A stretch of DNA of 64,000 nt from Diphasiastrum complanatum (GCA_029204225.1 CM055094.1:20013489-20077488); one strand, 5' to 3'. Shown: positions 35,011 to 48,136, numbered from the stretch's first letter. Notes: generated by a model not told the origin, from the sequence alone. Numbers and translations are program-made.

Positions 35011-35885
35011 AATATGAAACTAACTCGAAGTTGAGATTCATTTTGGCCTCCAAAATTGCCAAATAAAAAACCAAACTAGTTGACAATTTCTCACGCCATG
35101 TCCTCTAGACATCTCCATTGATGAATACAATTTATAAGTTTTTGAAAGCAATTCCGAATGCAATCAGGGTCATGTTTTAGCTCAATGATCTCTCTTTCAC
35201 ATTACAAAAGTTTTTAAAATACATCGTTCTAGGATTCGAGAATGGATTTTGGAATGAATTATATTTCATTGAAGTTTGAACGAGCTTGGAAATTTGAAGA
35301 TTGAATGAAGCTGTAATCTAGGATTTTCAAAACTCAAAGTTGTTCATGCAAATTAAGTCATTTTTGTTAATATATTAAAATGTTGTAATCTAGGGTTTCC
35401 AAAAACAAATTGAAAATTTGTTAAAAAAAATGCTTATTCCTTGTTACAAGACTAAATAACATATAGTTAAAAAGCATATAATGAATCTATGCTATGTTCC
35501 AAACATATGCAAGTTACATTGCATTCATTCACACTTCACAAATCATTGGAATTTGAATTTGAACGAAATCATTGAAATGAGTAGATCAATGTTTAAATGA
35601 AGCGATAAATATTATAATCTTCCCATTTAATTCAATTATATTTATATATTATTGGTGCATTAATAGGATAAAAACTGGTTATTATTATTTTCTTTGTTTC
35701 TATTGATTCAAGCAAGCACAGCTCGTCTAGATGATGACCACAATGCCTCTAAGGAGAAATAGTTTTTCATTTTTTTTTAATTTTGATTTTTCTTCAAATT
35801 CAAATTTAATGATCTTCCCATGTGTGGTGAGTTGGTGTCTGCACTTGAGTTGGGCTTGTACACTCAAGTTCGATTCTTTGCAATC
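35011..35885. mobile_element. Repeat A, copy 3, left-truncated
   Basis: Begins inside the element at the phrase aaatatgaaactaactcgaa and runs to the right inverted repeat at 35785-35885. Copies 1 and 3 are both followed by repeat B, so they descend from one insertion that was later duplicated. Confidence 0.65.
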
Positions 35886-36975
35886 CCCCGGAATTAATAT
35901 AACCAGTAACATTATTCTCAAAGCATGTACTATGAGCTAAAAACAACACTTGGAGAGTAAAGAGTTAGGAATATGTCAAACACGTTTACACCTAGTATTT
36001 GGCAAGATCGGATTCTTTGCGATAACCCCCCCCAATTCTTAATATAACTTCTCAAAGCATCTAGTATGAGCTACAAACAACACCTGGTAAGTCTTAAGAC
36101 TTGGAGAGTAAAGAGTTATGCATTTGTCAAATACTTTTACACCTAGCATTTGGCAAGTTAGACGCAATGGTAGTAATTATACGAATGAGTTAGACAAGCT
36201 TGTGAAGCCATCTAGAGGTGATTTGTTGTTTAGTTGCCTAGCTACATATCAAGCTACCCCAAGTTACGAAACAGTTTACAATTATTTTGAGTAACAACCA
36301 TGAAGCTATCATGTTTTGAAATGACATCAATATATTAAGCTACTCCCAAGTTGACCCTTTCCCATGAAGCTTCTCTCTTGAAACTATAGCAAAAAGCTCT
36401 TATTCAAAGGAACAATCAAGGGTCGAGTACTTACCATACGAGATGAAGACCAACAAGTAGGGCAAGGAAAGAAGATGTACGGTTTACTTTGCTATGTGCT
36501 TGGAGGTATGCTGAGCATGCTTGGAATATGAAGAACATGTGTTTTCCAAAAATATTAGTAGTCTCACAAAAAGGCTTGGAGTAACATTAGAATTTGGAAG
36601 TGGTGCACCTACTTTGGATGGATGATCACTAACAAACAATTTCTGTCTAGTCCTTTTGCAGTGATATGTTCCCTCTTGTCGATATGATATTTTCATTGTG
36701 TCTAAATATTTTTTGAACAGAATATGTGTAACCTAATTATTGTTGATTTTGATTTAATGAGCATTCAATGTTCATTTAATACATTAAATCAAATATCAAC
36801 GATGAGAACATATATATATACACAACGAGAAGAAGGTATATCTAGATCATAGATTATGAACTAAAGTGGACATTTCAGAAGCAGTGGAGAGATAGATTAG
36901 CAGTTGAGTGCCATATACATTGGCCCTAGATGACTATAATGGTCAATCTTAAAAGCTCCAATCAACAAATGTTGA
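35886..36975. repeat. Repeat B, copy 2
   Basis: Matches 1536-2634, with a poly-C of only seven at about 36027 and a 20-nt insertion near 36430-36450. It is followed by intact W sequence, the order from which copy 1 was deleted. Confidence 0.7.
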
Positions 36976-37035
36976 TGTTTTCAATGTACTCAATTCAAAA
37001 AAATTTGCCTAAAGGATTTTCTTCATAACATTTGT

Positions 37036-38598
37036 TCAAGAATAGTGGGCATCATGCTTATGATATTGCTCGCGCAGCCACTTGGAGCAGGTTCGAGTCA
37101 GCATTTGTCTTCGAACAGCAAATGCTTTTGATCTCTGGGTGTAAGCCTTATCACCATTGATGATAAAGCCTGAAGTGCACATCTCTTCGAAGAATTGTAT
37201 GGAGTCTACAGAAAAGTATTGTATCCGTAAATAGATCCTGGTATCCTCCATGTGAAGCGCCGGTTTGTTGGGATTGATGAAAAATTGTGGATCCTGCTCA
37301 AACCTTCGGCCCATGACAGTCATCAGAAACTGGCAGAACTTGTGTTGTAGCTTGATTGTAGGATCGTCAGAATCGGAAGTTAATTTGCAAAAATTCTTGA
37401 TGGATGTATGACATTCCTTCTGAGAAGAGAACGAGCCATCTATTATTGCAAAGTTGCAAGGATATGCTGATATGTTGTCTTCCGATCTCCATGCTAGCGC
37501 TCAGTCTTCTACGAAAACTTGGGTCGAAAGAAGGATCATTCTGAATTTGCTTTGGTGATTGATCAAGCATTTCATAGACGTACGTATCTTTGAGGAATGG
37601 AGCTCTCCAACCGGTCGACGCAATTAAATCTGGCTGAGAAGAGCTCCCGAACAAATTAGATGCCGTCGTTGGAACTGACTTGTCCCCGTCTTTTCGTCCT
37701 ATCAGAGTAGACTTACTGGCATGCTTATGATTTTGCTCACGTAGCCAGTTGAAGCAGTTTCGAGTCAGTATTTGTCTTCGACCAGTGAATGCTTTTGATC
37801 TCTGGGTGTACATGTAACCCTCATCAACATTGATGATAAATCCTGAAGTGCACATCTCTTCGAAGATATGTATGGAGTCTGCAGGATAGTATTGAGTCCG
37901 TAAATAGATCCTGGTATCCTCCATGTGAAGGACCGCTTTGTTGGGATTGATGGAAAATTGTGGATCTTGCTCAAACGTTTGGCCCATGACAGTCATCAGA
38001 AACTGGCAGAACTTGTGTTGTAGCTGGATTGTAGGATCGCGAGAATCGAAACTCAGTTCCCAGAAATTATTGATTGATGTATGACATTCCTTCTGAGAAG
38101 AGAACGAGCCATCTATTATCACAAAGTTGCAAGGATATGCTGATATGTTGTCTTCCGATCTCCATGCTCGTCTTCTACGAAATCTTGCGTCGAAAGAAGG
38201 ATCATTCTGGACTTGCTTTGGTGCTTGCTCAAGCCTTTCATTCACGTGCGTATCTTTGAGGACTGGAGCTCTCCAACCGGTAGACGCCATTAATTCGGGC
38301 TGAGAAGAGCTCCCGATCAAATTAGATGTCGTCGTTGGAACTCACTTGTCCGCGTCTTTGCGTCCTACCAGAATCGAATTACTGATATCATGTGCCTCCA
38401 AATCTCTTCCGCATATAGATTTCGTAGTTTCTGATATTTTGGCCAAACAGATTTTCTCAGCCACCGATACTATGTTCATTTCTAGGTCCTGCTCCATCTT
38501 CCTAAGCCGATGTTGGATCAACAATCATTTTCTGAGACTCTTCAGCCTCCTGTAAATGACGAAAATAAGAGGCGAAATCAGGACAGAGAACATCGATA

Positions 38599-38600
<2 letters not shown>
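37036..38600 (-). pseudogene. Gene W: unrecognised protein with two tandem homologous halves
   Basis: The open part is 38320-37367 (317 codons), flanked by readable sequence on both sides. Each half carries the same blocks: GSSSQPELMASTGWRAP, NDPSFD..FRRR, EDNISAYPCNFVIIDGSFSS, KECHTSINNF, LQHKFCQFLMTVMG, FEQDPQFSINPNK, MEDTRIYLRTQYY, EEMCTSGFIIN, QRSKAFTGRRQIL and NWLREQNHKH. Half 1 is about 38340-37725 and half 2 about 37720-37036. Half 2 shifts frame near 37490 (its end is the frame 37323-37036). Upstream, VGRKDADK at about 38345 runs into a stop where half 2 reads GRKDGDKS. A further frame at 38735-38502 may be an N-terminal piece. I know no family for it; a transposon-carried gene is possible because a fragment lies at 2635. 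Confidence 0.5.

Positions 38601-38602
<2 letters not shown>

Positions 38603-38633
<31 letters not shown>
38603..38633. repeat. Short (GA)n run
   Basis: About 15 AG units at the 5' side of gene W, reading as Ser-Leu repeats on the minus strand. Confidence 0.85.
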
Positions 38634-38635
<2 letters not shown>

Positions 38636-38639
38636 CCAT

Positions 38640-39904
38640 GCATTGCATTCTATTTGTACTATTTCGGGTTAGACGTTGAGGCATTGTAGTCATATGTATA
38701 GAGCATCCCATCCTTAAAGGAGAACTTGTGACCATTCTCTAGGTGACTTGAATAAGACCGCCCTCCATTCATTTCAAAGTCAAGAATAATCCATGCCCCT
38801 TTCACACTCATAGCCATCTATACTATACACCCCCCCCCCCCCCCTTACAACAATGTAATTCTACTTGTCCAAGAATAGGAGAAAGATAAGCATGAGAAAA
38901 GGTCACAATTGTATCACATTTTAGTTGCCCAAGACAAAGGTAGTGCATGAGAAATTAAGGCAACAGGAAAGGCACATTCAAAGGTTTGTTTGAAGGGAGC
39001 TTTTCATGTCGCATAAGCACGAAGAGATGTGACGAAATAAAAGGTCAAAGTAGATTAATATTGATGTGTGATGTCCCTTTGTGTGAATATTTTCTGGATC
39101 CAAACATCTAGTGTGTGGCTGTTAGGCTAGAGATAGCATGATATATTAATCTCAACATCCATTGGAGCGAGCTTCCGATCCACTTGAATAGAAAACTTAC
39201 AAGACTATTTGCTTCATGATGTAAATGTGAATCCAACTTATCAACCATTACAGAAAATTTGAGCACAAAAGGGGCCTTTCAGAAACATACCTTTTATTTT
39301 TTTTCTCAAAAGTTTCTTCCACATGGTCCAATCAAAACACTCAAATTTGAAATCTACGTAACATAGCTCCTTCAAATTGATTTTCTTATCTTTTTACAAG
39401 AACTGTAATTTTGCGTCGGGCAGCCCGTAAATAAGCCATTTTATTTGTAGTATAGTATGCAACTCAGGAAAAAAACAGTGTAACTTTTGAACAACAACTC
39501 AAATAGAGACGATTAGGTTGCCATTAGAAAGCCCTCGACGAGAGCTTTTTCAACGACACCCAACATGACCCAGTTCCGAGCTACGGTGAAGAGGTCATGG
39601 CCAGTAAGGGAGTAGCATTATGGTGCATTTAAGAGTAAAGGATCAAGCAAATAGTTATAAAACTAGTATATGGCAAGTTAGACACAATGATAAATTCATG
39701 AGAATAAGTTAGTGAAGCTCAAAAAGTTATTTGGAGTGAGTTCTTGCCGAGTCCCAATTTGTTACCTTGCTATTTGTGAACTTGCCCCAAGATAAGGTGA
39801 AAAAAACATTTTAATATTACGAATGACAACCACGAAGCTATCATAGTTTCAATCAACATAGATATAATTAAACAACAAAAATCATCACATACATGGAAAC
39901 ATTA
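38640..39904. other. Non-coding stretch with dispersed repeats D and E
   Basis: No convincing gene. A 15-C run lies at 38830-38844. Repeat E (tgtccctttgtgtgaatatt) at 39070-39255 recurs at 43080-43260 and 49558-49740. Repeat D (aagttagacacaatgataaa) at 39610-39904 recurs at 50155-50445. The remainder appears once in the window. Confidence 0.5.
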
Positions 39905-41340
39905 CAAAAAATCACAATATCACGCTTTACTGCCATGCTGCCATGCATGCTTTTTAGGAAATGAAAACAAACTCTGATGGGAGAAGATTTGATGCTGGCA
40001 CTTCCTTCTTTAGGCATGGAAATGAAATTCAGAAACCTTGAAAAGCTATAACTTCAAAGGATCGATTTTCCATCTTTTAGTGGCGATCTATCATTGGCTA
40101 CGACAGTGCTTGATTACTCCTTCGCATCCTTGGACACCATCTACATACATCCACCACGGATCCGGAGCGCCATTATCATCCATTTTCAAAAACCCTAAGC
40201 TACCGAGATCTGCTACATTACACAAAAATCGTCACATCTAGCACAAGCCAAATACTGAGGGGTAGTGCTCCTGAAGCTTGTCAAAACCCCACATTCAACA
40301 CCGATTTGGGTTGAAAGCTCGCTACTAGTAGGTTACTACAAAGAAACATCATCATTTCCACATCCTATCAGAACGACATTTCTCCAAATTTTTCCACAAA
40401 TTTCTAGTCTCCATACACTGCCGAGCAATATTCTACATACACTGCTCATAGAGCCGAGCCCCCATACTTTGCATTCACTATGGACCGAGCTGAGCGTCCA
40501 TACTCTGCATACAAAGTTGACTGAGCCGAGTTCATCCGAAGACGACCGATTCGAAGCCCTCCACAGTCGACCGAGCCGAGACTCCACTTGTCTGTTACCA
40601 GAGCCGAACCTTCAACAGAGTCATCAGTCGAGTCTAGGACCTGTCTGCCACAACATCTTCCAGTTCTGATGACCCAACTCAAGACAGAATTGACATCACC
40701 ATGGAAAGCCTCGATATCTATGAGATGAACACTTGGTACGAGGAGGCACACTAGTTCCTGAGCCACATAGAGTTCCAACTTCCTCTTTTGATCAGTGGCT
40801 ATCAGAGCCCATTTCGATTGCATATTGCTTATAACCCCATCGACAGATTTTCCAGTTCATGTTACCTCCTAACCAAAATTTTGTCTACATTATCCCTATT
40901 TCTGGAGCTGACCTCAATACATTTGGCTTTGCTAGGGGACCGAACACAGTTAGTAGGACTCTCAAAAAAATTGAATCCATAGCATACTTCAAATACATAG
41001 ACCCCTCAGCGGACAAATGGAAAAAAAAGATGGTTACTGTATTGAGGTCATAAATGATAAGCCCTTAGCTGCTCCATGTGCCTATCTAGCGAAATATACA
41101 CAGCGCTATAGGTCCAAGATCACGCGTATCCCCATGAAACTATTCCACATGATGGCTGATTCTAGACTACACAATGAGAACCTTTATGACTAGGCCCAGT
41201 TTGCTTCCAACTGCCTCCATGACTATATCAAGAACAAGCAAACCTCCACGTTATTAGGCTATCTTTTGATAGATGTCACTTTGCAGCAGTTGAGCCACCG
41301 ACCTCGAGTTTGAGACCATTTGATAGTAGCAGATAAAAGC
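39905..41340 (+). pseudogene. Gene X (copy c)
   Basis: Starts with the acattacaaaaaatcacaat phrase. Carries the SVHTLHTKLTE segment (frame 40265-40669), the LPPNQNF..IIPISGADLNTFGFARG segment (40859-41053) and later parts with stops. It ends at 'gtagcagataaaagc', where Copia element 1 begins, so the EKEFLLSTRAN end is missing. Confidence 0.5.
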
Positions 41341-43075
41341 GCCTCCCTCGAAACCAGTGATCCACTATTCTGACCTTCAGTGTGAGGCTTCTGTTGTTGC
41401 TGTTGCACTTGATTCTTGACCTTGGAATAGTCTTTCTTCTTGGTGTACAGGGCCATGGATTTGTTTTTGATGGACAGGCCGTTGGTCTTTCTGCGCATTT
41501 CTTCCCGAAGAAGATGACCGATCACCTTTTGAAGAGTGAGGCCGGGTTGTGTGGAGATCATCACCCCTTTAGCAATGATCTTGCCATCCTTATTGATGTT
41601 ACATGTATTGGTGGCGAACTCCACAATCAAACCATTGTCAAGCAATTGCCCATCACTATGCAGGTTCTTAGTGATACTGAAAATGTAAAGCATTCCATCA
41701 ATCTTGATCTTCCTTGAAGATCCCAAGCAAAAAGGTATGGATCCTATTCCTTCTATCTTATAAGCATAATTTTTTGCTGTAAAAATTTACGTGATAGGTC
41801 CTTCATAGGTAGATAAGGTTGAAAAATACTCCCTCTTACTTGTCATGTGGGAGCTAGCCCCACTATCTATCCACCAAGGGTCCTCACCTCTTATGCTTGA
41901 AGATGAGAAACTTGACATCATGACGAAATCTTCATGAGAGCTCTCCTCTTCCTCTTGACCATGGTTTGCTTGACTTTGAGTTTGCTTCTTCTTGAAGCAC
42001 TCCGAGGCATAGTGCCCTGTCTTGCCACAAAAGTAGCATTTGATCTTCGACTTATCCTTCTTTGGCTTGCTCGAGCTTTGACTTGGTTCTTCTTGAATGC
42101 AACACCTTTGCCTTTGTATTTTCTCTTGATCTTGATGAAAAGAACCTTGTCATCTCCATCATTGAGGGAGAGCTTCTCCATCCTTGACTTGATGTGAGTT
42201 CTCCTACTCTCCTCGACCATGAGGAATCCTTGGAGATCTTCAAGTGAAGGCAACTTGCCCATGACTGCATAGCCTTGCACCAAGTTAGCAAAATCCATAC
42301 TTAAACCATTCAAGATTGGTTGAACAAGTTCACTTTCCTTAATGGAATCTCCTATGTGAGCAAGCTCTTTGTTTAAGTCCTTGACTCTCAGCACATATGG
42401 ATTTGATTCTTCAAGGATATCAACCTTGAAGTATTCTTGGATTCATATATCTTTTGAAGAGTTTCCCATGATTCTTGAGCCAAGATGCAAGCTCCTCCCT
42501 CCTTAAGAAGCTCATGAGCTACATTCATTTTATACAATGGAGAGCAACCTTGCACCTCCTTTTGTATTTTGTAGCTTCTTGAGGGTGAATAGGCTCATCC
42601 TCTTTGCCACTCGCTATATCCATTAGATCTTGTAAAATAAGGATTGGTTCCATTCTTAGCTTCCAAATTGAATAATTAGAAGCATTCAATCTATCATGTG
42701 AATCCAAAAGATATGCATTCATTGATCTCGACTGCCTCCTCCTTGATCTCGACTTCACAAGGATATAGGATTCACCTAACCTGAACCAAAAGGAATCATA
42801 TGCACATAAATATGCCTCTTGAAATCATTCCTACAAGATCAGTTGAATCATCATGCAATAATCAATCCAAATATCTCACAAATCAGGCAAAATTGAGCAC
42901 AATCTTGACTAGAATTGCATTCACTTGATGAGCACTTGTCAAAAACTTTGGGCTGACCCTAAAATTTAATTTCTAAGATCTCAATAAGTCTAAGAACTAA
43001 CTATTATAGTACCAAAGTTAAGGATCTACCTTCCTTTTGATTGATTGAAAACTACGTGGCAGACCAACGTGGTAG
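41341..43075 (-). pseudogene. Copia element 1: gag, zinc knuckle and protease start, chimeric
   Basis: Reading the minus strand from 42758: gag start MNAYLLDSHDRLNASNYSIW, typical of plant Copia gag (NY-x-W); HELLKEGGACILAQESWETL; LNKELAHIGDSIKESELVQP; then a shifted zinc knuckle CYFCGKTGHYASEC (C-x2-C-x4-H-x4-C) near 42040; EEESSHEDFVMM; and the protease active site WWIDSGASSHMTS near 41870. A stop follows GPIT at about 41790. After KDGKIIAKG (about 41580) the frame continues as a gag-like piece of another Copia (GHLLREEMRRK, ALYTKKKDYSKVKNQ), so two elements are joined. RT, RNase H and integrase are missing. The leader (42760-43075) is shared with 34641-34900 and 49204-49556. Confidence 0.65.
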
Positions 43076-43734
43076 ACCTATGTCCCTTTGTGTGAATATT
43101 TTCTGGATCCAAACATCTAGTGTGTGGCTATTAGGCTAGAGATAGCATGATATATTAATCTCAACATCAATTGGAGTGAGCTTCCGATCCACTTGAACAT
43201 GAAACTTAAAAGACTATTTGCTTCATGATGTAAATGTGAATCCAACTTATCAACAATGTGATTCCCTAGTGCACAATGTATCACTATCATCACGCGGCAG
43301 AATGTGATTCACTTTTGTGCATATGTTCCATAGAGATGTGAGACACTTTACCGCAAATAGGCTTGAAAAAATTGGAAGGTAATTTGGTTGTACAAGAAGC
43401 AAGCGTTAAAGATTGTGCTCTCTTTCACTTACCTTAAATGGCACAAAAAAGCTACTAGAATATCGAACCAATAATATCACAAGCTACATTCAAATGTGCT
43501 AAGATAACATGAAAGTGCAACGCAATTTGCTTATAATAGGCTACTTGCAAATGATCATAATCATGGTGAGCTGCAAACTCGATCTTGCCATTACAAATTA
43601 GCCTACACTTGGTATAAATAGCATCATTTCCATCAAAAATAAACTTTCAGAGGAAGTTGATTTGTAGAAAAACTAGCATTTCAACCTCATAAAACTCTTT
43701 AAGAATCTAGGTCCTTAATTTTCTCATTTGGTGT
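43076..43734 (+). promoter_or_regulatory. Repeats E and F with TATA box upstream of X
   Basis: Sequence preceding X, matching 49557-49890 plus 50575-50896. A strong plant-type TATAAATAG box at 43613 (paralog at 50777) lies about 130 bp before the first X phrases, so F may be the X promoter. No other motifs recognised. Confidence 0.4.
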
Positions 43735-44492
43735 AGCTATGTATGTAAGGAAATGTTGCAGAACATTACAAAAAGTCACAATATCATGCTTTACTGCCAT
43801 GCTGCCATGCATGCTTTATAGGAAATGCAAACAAACTCTGATGGGAGAAGATTTGATGCTGGCACTTCCTTCTTCAGGCATGGAAATGGAATTCAGAACC
43901 TTTGAAAAGCCATAGCTTCAAAGGATCGATTTTCCATCTTTTAGTGGTGATCTATCATTCGCTACGACCATGCTTGATTACTCCTTCGCATCCTTGGACA
44001 CCATCTACATACATCCACCATGGATCCAGAGCACCATCATCATCCATTTTCAAAAACCCTAAGATGCCGAGATTTGCTACATTACACAAAAATCGTCACA
44101 TCTAGCACGAGCCAAATACTGAGGGGTAGTGCTACTAGAGCTTGTCAAAACCACACATTCAACACCAATTTGGGTTGAAAGCTCTCTACTAGTACGTTAT
44201 CGCGAAGAAACATCATCGTTTTCACATCCTATCAGAGCGACATTGCTTCAAATTTTTCCACAAATTTCTAGTCTCCATACACTACCGAGCAATACTCTAC
44301 ATACACTGCTCATAGAGCCGAGCCCCCATACTTTGCAATCACCGTGGACCGAGCCGAGCGTCCATACTATGCATTCACTGTGGACCAAGCTGAGCGTCCA
44401 TAGTCTGCATACAAAGTTGACTGAGCTAAGTCCATCAAAGTTCGACCGATCCGAAGCCTTCCACAGTCGATCGAGCCGAGACTCCACTTGTA
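43735..44492 (+). pseudogene. Gene X (copy d), 5' part only
   Basis: Open at 44129-44497 (TPIWVESSLLV, then SVHTMHSLWTKLSVHSLHTK). It is cut after RSSRDSTC by a Ty3 remnant at about 44492, leaving none of the later X blocks. Confidence 0.5.
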
Positions 44493-45478
44493 AATAGATT
44501 TTAAAAACCTTACTATGGTATTTAAAGATAAGTTTGACCAGATAGTCTCTATTTATGGGGAGACTAATGTACTCCCATCATCGATGGTTTGCTCGACGGA
44601 AGTTATGGAAAAACTACATGATTCTAAGTATGAGCTTTTTCATCTTGTTTTGAAATCTTGTATGCATTGTTATGTGAATGATGATGTGAATGTGTTAACA
44701 TGCTTTAACACCAAAAATTAGCATCAAGAACAGCTTTTAATGCAAGATTTAAAACAAGAGTTCAATGATGTTTTTCCTAAATAGGTAAGATTTTCTGAGG
44801 TACATACTTCTAATTATATTGCAGTCCGTTTTAAGCACATAATCGAATTTTTCCAACATGAAATCTTTGAAATGTTTCAGAAAAGAGCAAGAACATAAAG
44901 ATAGATCTTGGACAGCGAAAAAATTTGGTCTTTTGAGGAGGCATTCAATCTCTCTAATGTTTTCAGCATCTCCTAAGTCGGAGTCTGCAAGGAGTTTCGC
45001 AGAAGGGTTTGCAGCAAATCAATCATGTGCTGGCGTAAAAAGAGAAAAGTAGGTGTGACTTGACAACATCTCTGGTGAGCTTGTGTAGCCAAAGAAAAAA
45101 GCCATTCATCTGATTTTGGAAGAATGCACCAGGGAAGAATTTACTAAGATTGTTCATCATGAAACACGATGACCCAAAAAAAAAAGAAATGACATGGAGA
45201 CCCATTTTTTTTTGTCGCTTTTTTTTTTTTTATAAAGAAAATATCCATATCTAAAATGCTTCAAATAAAGATATTGTAATGCTAAAAAAAATGTTGTATT
45301 TTGCAAGAAAATTAATCAACCTACTAAAATTTTGTTAATAGATTTTTGTTAATAATTGCAAATTAGCTTATATGAAATAACAATACTATTCAAAATAAAA
45401 TCATTGGACACAACCATTAGAATAACTAAAAAAAACCTTTTTGCTTATTAAAACAAAAGTTTTCAATGTTTTTTTAAA
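44493..45478 (+). pseudogene. Ty3-type remnant 2, internally deleted
   Basis: Keeps VSIYGETNVLPSSMV, KYELFHLVLKS and, past a stop, LLMQDLKQEFNDVFPK as in remnant 1, then skips the TATA-bearing part (joined at 'agatagatcttggacag') and continues with SISLMFSASPKSESA and AT-rich sequence. Inactive. Confidence 0.5.
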
Positions 45479-46990
45479 AATTTTAAAAACCATACTATTG
45501 TATTCAAATATAAGTTTGACCAGATAGTCTCTATTTATGGGGAGACTAATGTACTCCCATCACCGATGGTTTACTCGGCGGAAGTTATGGAAAAACTACA
45601 TAATTCTAAGTATGAGCTTTTTCATCTTGTTTTGAAACGTCGTATGCATTGTGATGTGAATGTGTTAACATGCTTTAACACCAAAAATTAGCATCAAGAA
45701 CAACTTTTAATGCAAGATTTAAAACAAGAGTTCAATGATGTTTTTTCTAAATAGCTAAGATTTTCTGAGGTACATACTTCTAATTATATTGCAGTCCGTT
45801 GTTAGAACATAATCAAATTTTTCTGAAATGAAATCTTTGAAATGTTTTAGAAAAGAGCAAGAACATAAAGATAGATTTTCAATTTCAAAATTGCAGAAAA
45901 CATCAAACAAAAAATACCATTTACTTTTGATGTTAGGTAAGTATGACCAAGCAAACACAATATTATGGAAGGACTTGTGTATATAAGGCCAAAGATTGTA
46001 ATAAAATACGAGTGTAAAAGTGTCTCACATGAATGGTCTCAAACATTCTATTACAGTAACGTAAATGTAAAAATATCTCCGCCTTGTCCTTGCGCATGCT
46101 GAGCTGTAGTCGATCCACCGTATTCCTAGTGAGAGTTCTTCTATGCAGATCCTCGTCATCCTACGAGCTAGTTAATACCTGTAAAAGTTCAGTCTTTTAG
46201 CCAGTAAGTCTTCTTTTGCACCACTGCCTTGTCCTTCCTTTCCATTATATCATGTATACTTCTTTCTTTTTCCCATATTTTGTCCAGAAACCACCGAACT
46301 AGGGTTGTTTAGATTGAAAGAACCAGACCTTTCATTTGAGTTTTAGAAGAATTTATCTTGGACAGCAAAAAAATTTGGTCTTTTGAGGAGACATTCAATC
46401 TCTCTGATGTTTTCAACATCTCCTAAGTTGGCAAGGAGTTTAGCAGAAGGGTTTACAGCAAATCAATCATGTGCTGGCGTAAAAAGAGAAAAGTAGGTGT
46501 GACTTGACAACATCTCTGGCGAGTTTGTGTAGCCAAAGAAAAAAGCCATTCATCTGATTTTGGAAGAATGCACCAGGGAAGAATTTACTAAGATTGTTCA
46601 TCATGAAACACGATGACCCAAAAAAAAAAAGAAATGACATGGAGACCCATTATTTGTTGTCGTTTTTTTTTTAATTTTATAAAAAAAGTATCCATATTTA
46701 AAATGCTTCAAATAAAGATATTGTAATGCTAAAAAAAATGTTGTATTTTGCAAGAAAATTAATCAACCTACTAAAATTTTGTTAATAGATATTTGTTAAT
46801 AATTGCAAATTAGCTTATATGAAATAATAATACTATTCAAAATAAAATCATTGGACACAACCATTAGAATAACTAAAAAAAATATTTTTGCTTATTAAAA
46901 CAAAAGTTTTTAGTGTTTTTTTAAAAATTTTAAAGTGTTTTAAATTACAATTCTTGTATCAAGAAAAATATTTTTTAAATTATGACAAAA
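45479..46990 (+). pseudogene. Ty3-type remnant 3 with LTR-like promoter
   Basis: Direct copy of remnant 1 starting at the 'taagtttgaccagatagtct' region, joined head to tail to remnant 2. A TATA box (tatataagg) lies at 45980. It ends in the same AT-rich tail as at 26735. No open frame longer than 70 codons on the plus strand. Confidence 0.45.
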
Positions 46991-47280
46991 TTTGAATTAG
47001 TATTTAAATCTTTACTTATATTTAAACATTAAATGATTGCAAATGAAATTATTTCTAGAAACTTCTTATAAAAACACAACGAAAAATTAAAATATTAAAA
47101 GCCTGACAGTTCGTTGCAATTTTTGTTTTTTTAATATTTAAATCATTAAAAAACTGCTAAATCTATAGTTTTAATACAAACAAATTTAAAAACATTAAAT
47201 TAATCAAAAAGATTTCAATACACAATATTTCAAGAAATATAAACGCAATTTTTTTTTAAAATAAAAGAGAATTTATTACT
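46991..47280. other. AT-rich, no gene seen
   Basis: Low-complexity A/T sequence after the Ty3 remnant. No repeat partner noticed in this window. Confidence 0.4.
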
Positions 47281-48136
47281 CCCAGAAATCATCAAGATCA
47301 TTTACATTTTTTGTTTTTTTTAAGGAGCCATTGCAGTGTCAATTGGCACCTCTTCCACAATTTCCTTGACAACTGTAACTACATTTATCCTGAACTAGGA
47401 CATCAGCAAACTCCCCTTTTATCGCCCACTTTTCCACTAGTAGGAGGTTGGGGTTCTTTTTGATAAAAATACAGCAAAATAAACCCATTTGGTTCTAGAA
47501 ATGATGGAGAAAGCACCTACTTAAAATCCAAACAAGATCTAAGCTAGATTACTAATCAATGCATTGATTCCTAGTTTATCTTGGCTTGAACTCCATGAAT
47601 TACTCCAATACTCTTCACACATGTGGATGTACGGCTTGCTGTTGCCTGCGTACTGTACCTGCAACTCCAATCTCATTCAATGATCATAAAAAATCATAAG
47701 CCAATAGCATTCATCAGTCAAATCATAGACTCAAACTAGTCAAGAAGGAAAATCTCAATTTTGCTCATAATTGGATGGAAGTCCCATCACATATTTATAC
47801 ATGTAGAGCTCGAATTTGAGAGTATTACGGCTTCTATGTAATCATCACAACCTAACCCTAACATCCAACCTAAATATCCAGTTGATCCACCCTATTTAGG
47901 GTCGATACCTCGAGATCCAAAAACAATGCAAAAACTGCTATTTTAAGCTCCTACTTTTTTTCTACCTTATCTATGCACTCTTTGGACACATTCCCAAGGT
48001 ACCATTCCAAAGCTAGGTTAATAATTTGACTTAGAATAAGGTATCCTATGCTTTTGGCATGTGTGACATCCCACATCATGGCCTCAAAGTCATTTACAAG
48101 TGGAATTTATGCAAACTAGCTTGTGTAAATTTAACA
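47281..48136 (-). mobile_element. Probable 3' LTR region of Copia element 2
   Basis: On the minus strand the Copia frame ends in a purine-rich tract (gaggaggag) followed by TGTTAAATTTACAC at 48136, the expected polypurine tract and LTR start. The far LTR end could not be placed because no second LTR copy is in the window. Confidence 0.45.

Noticed and set aside
37036-38600. Gene W as part of a known transposase
   Set aside because: No DDE/D signature, zinc finger or RT motif could be seen, so the assignment was left open.
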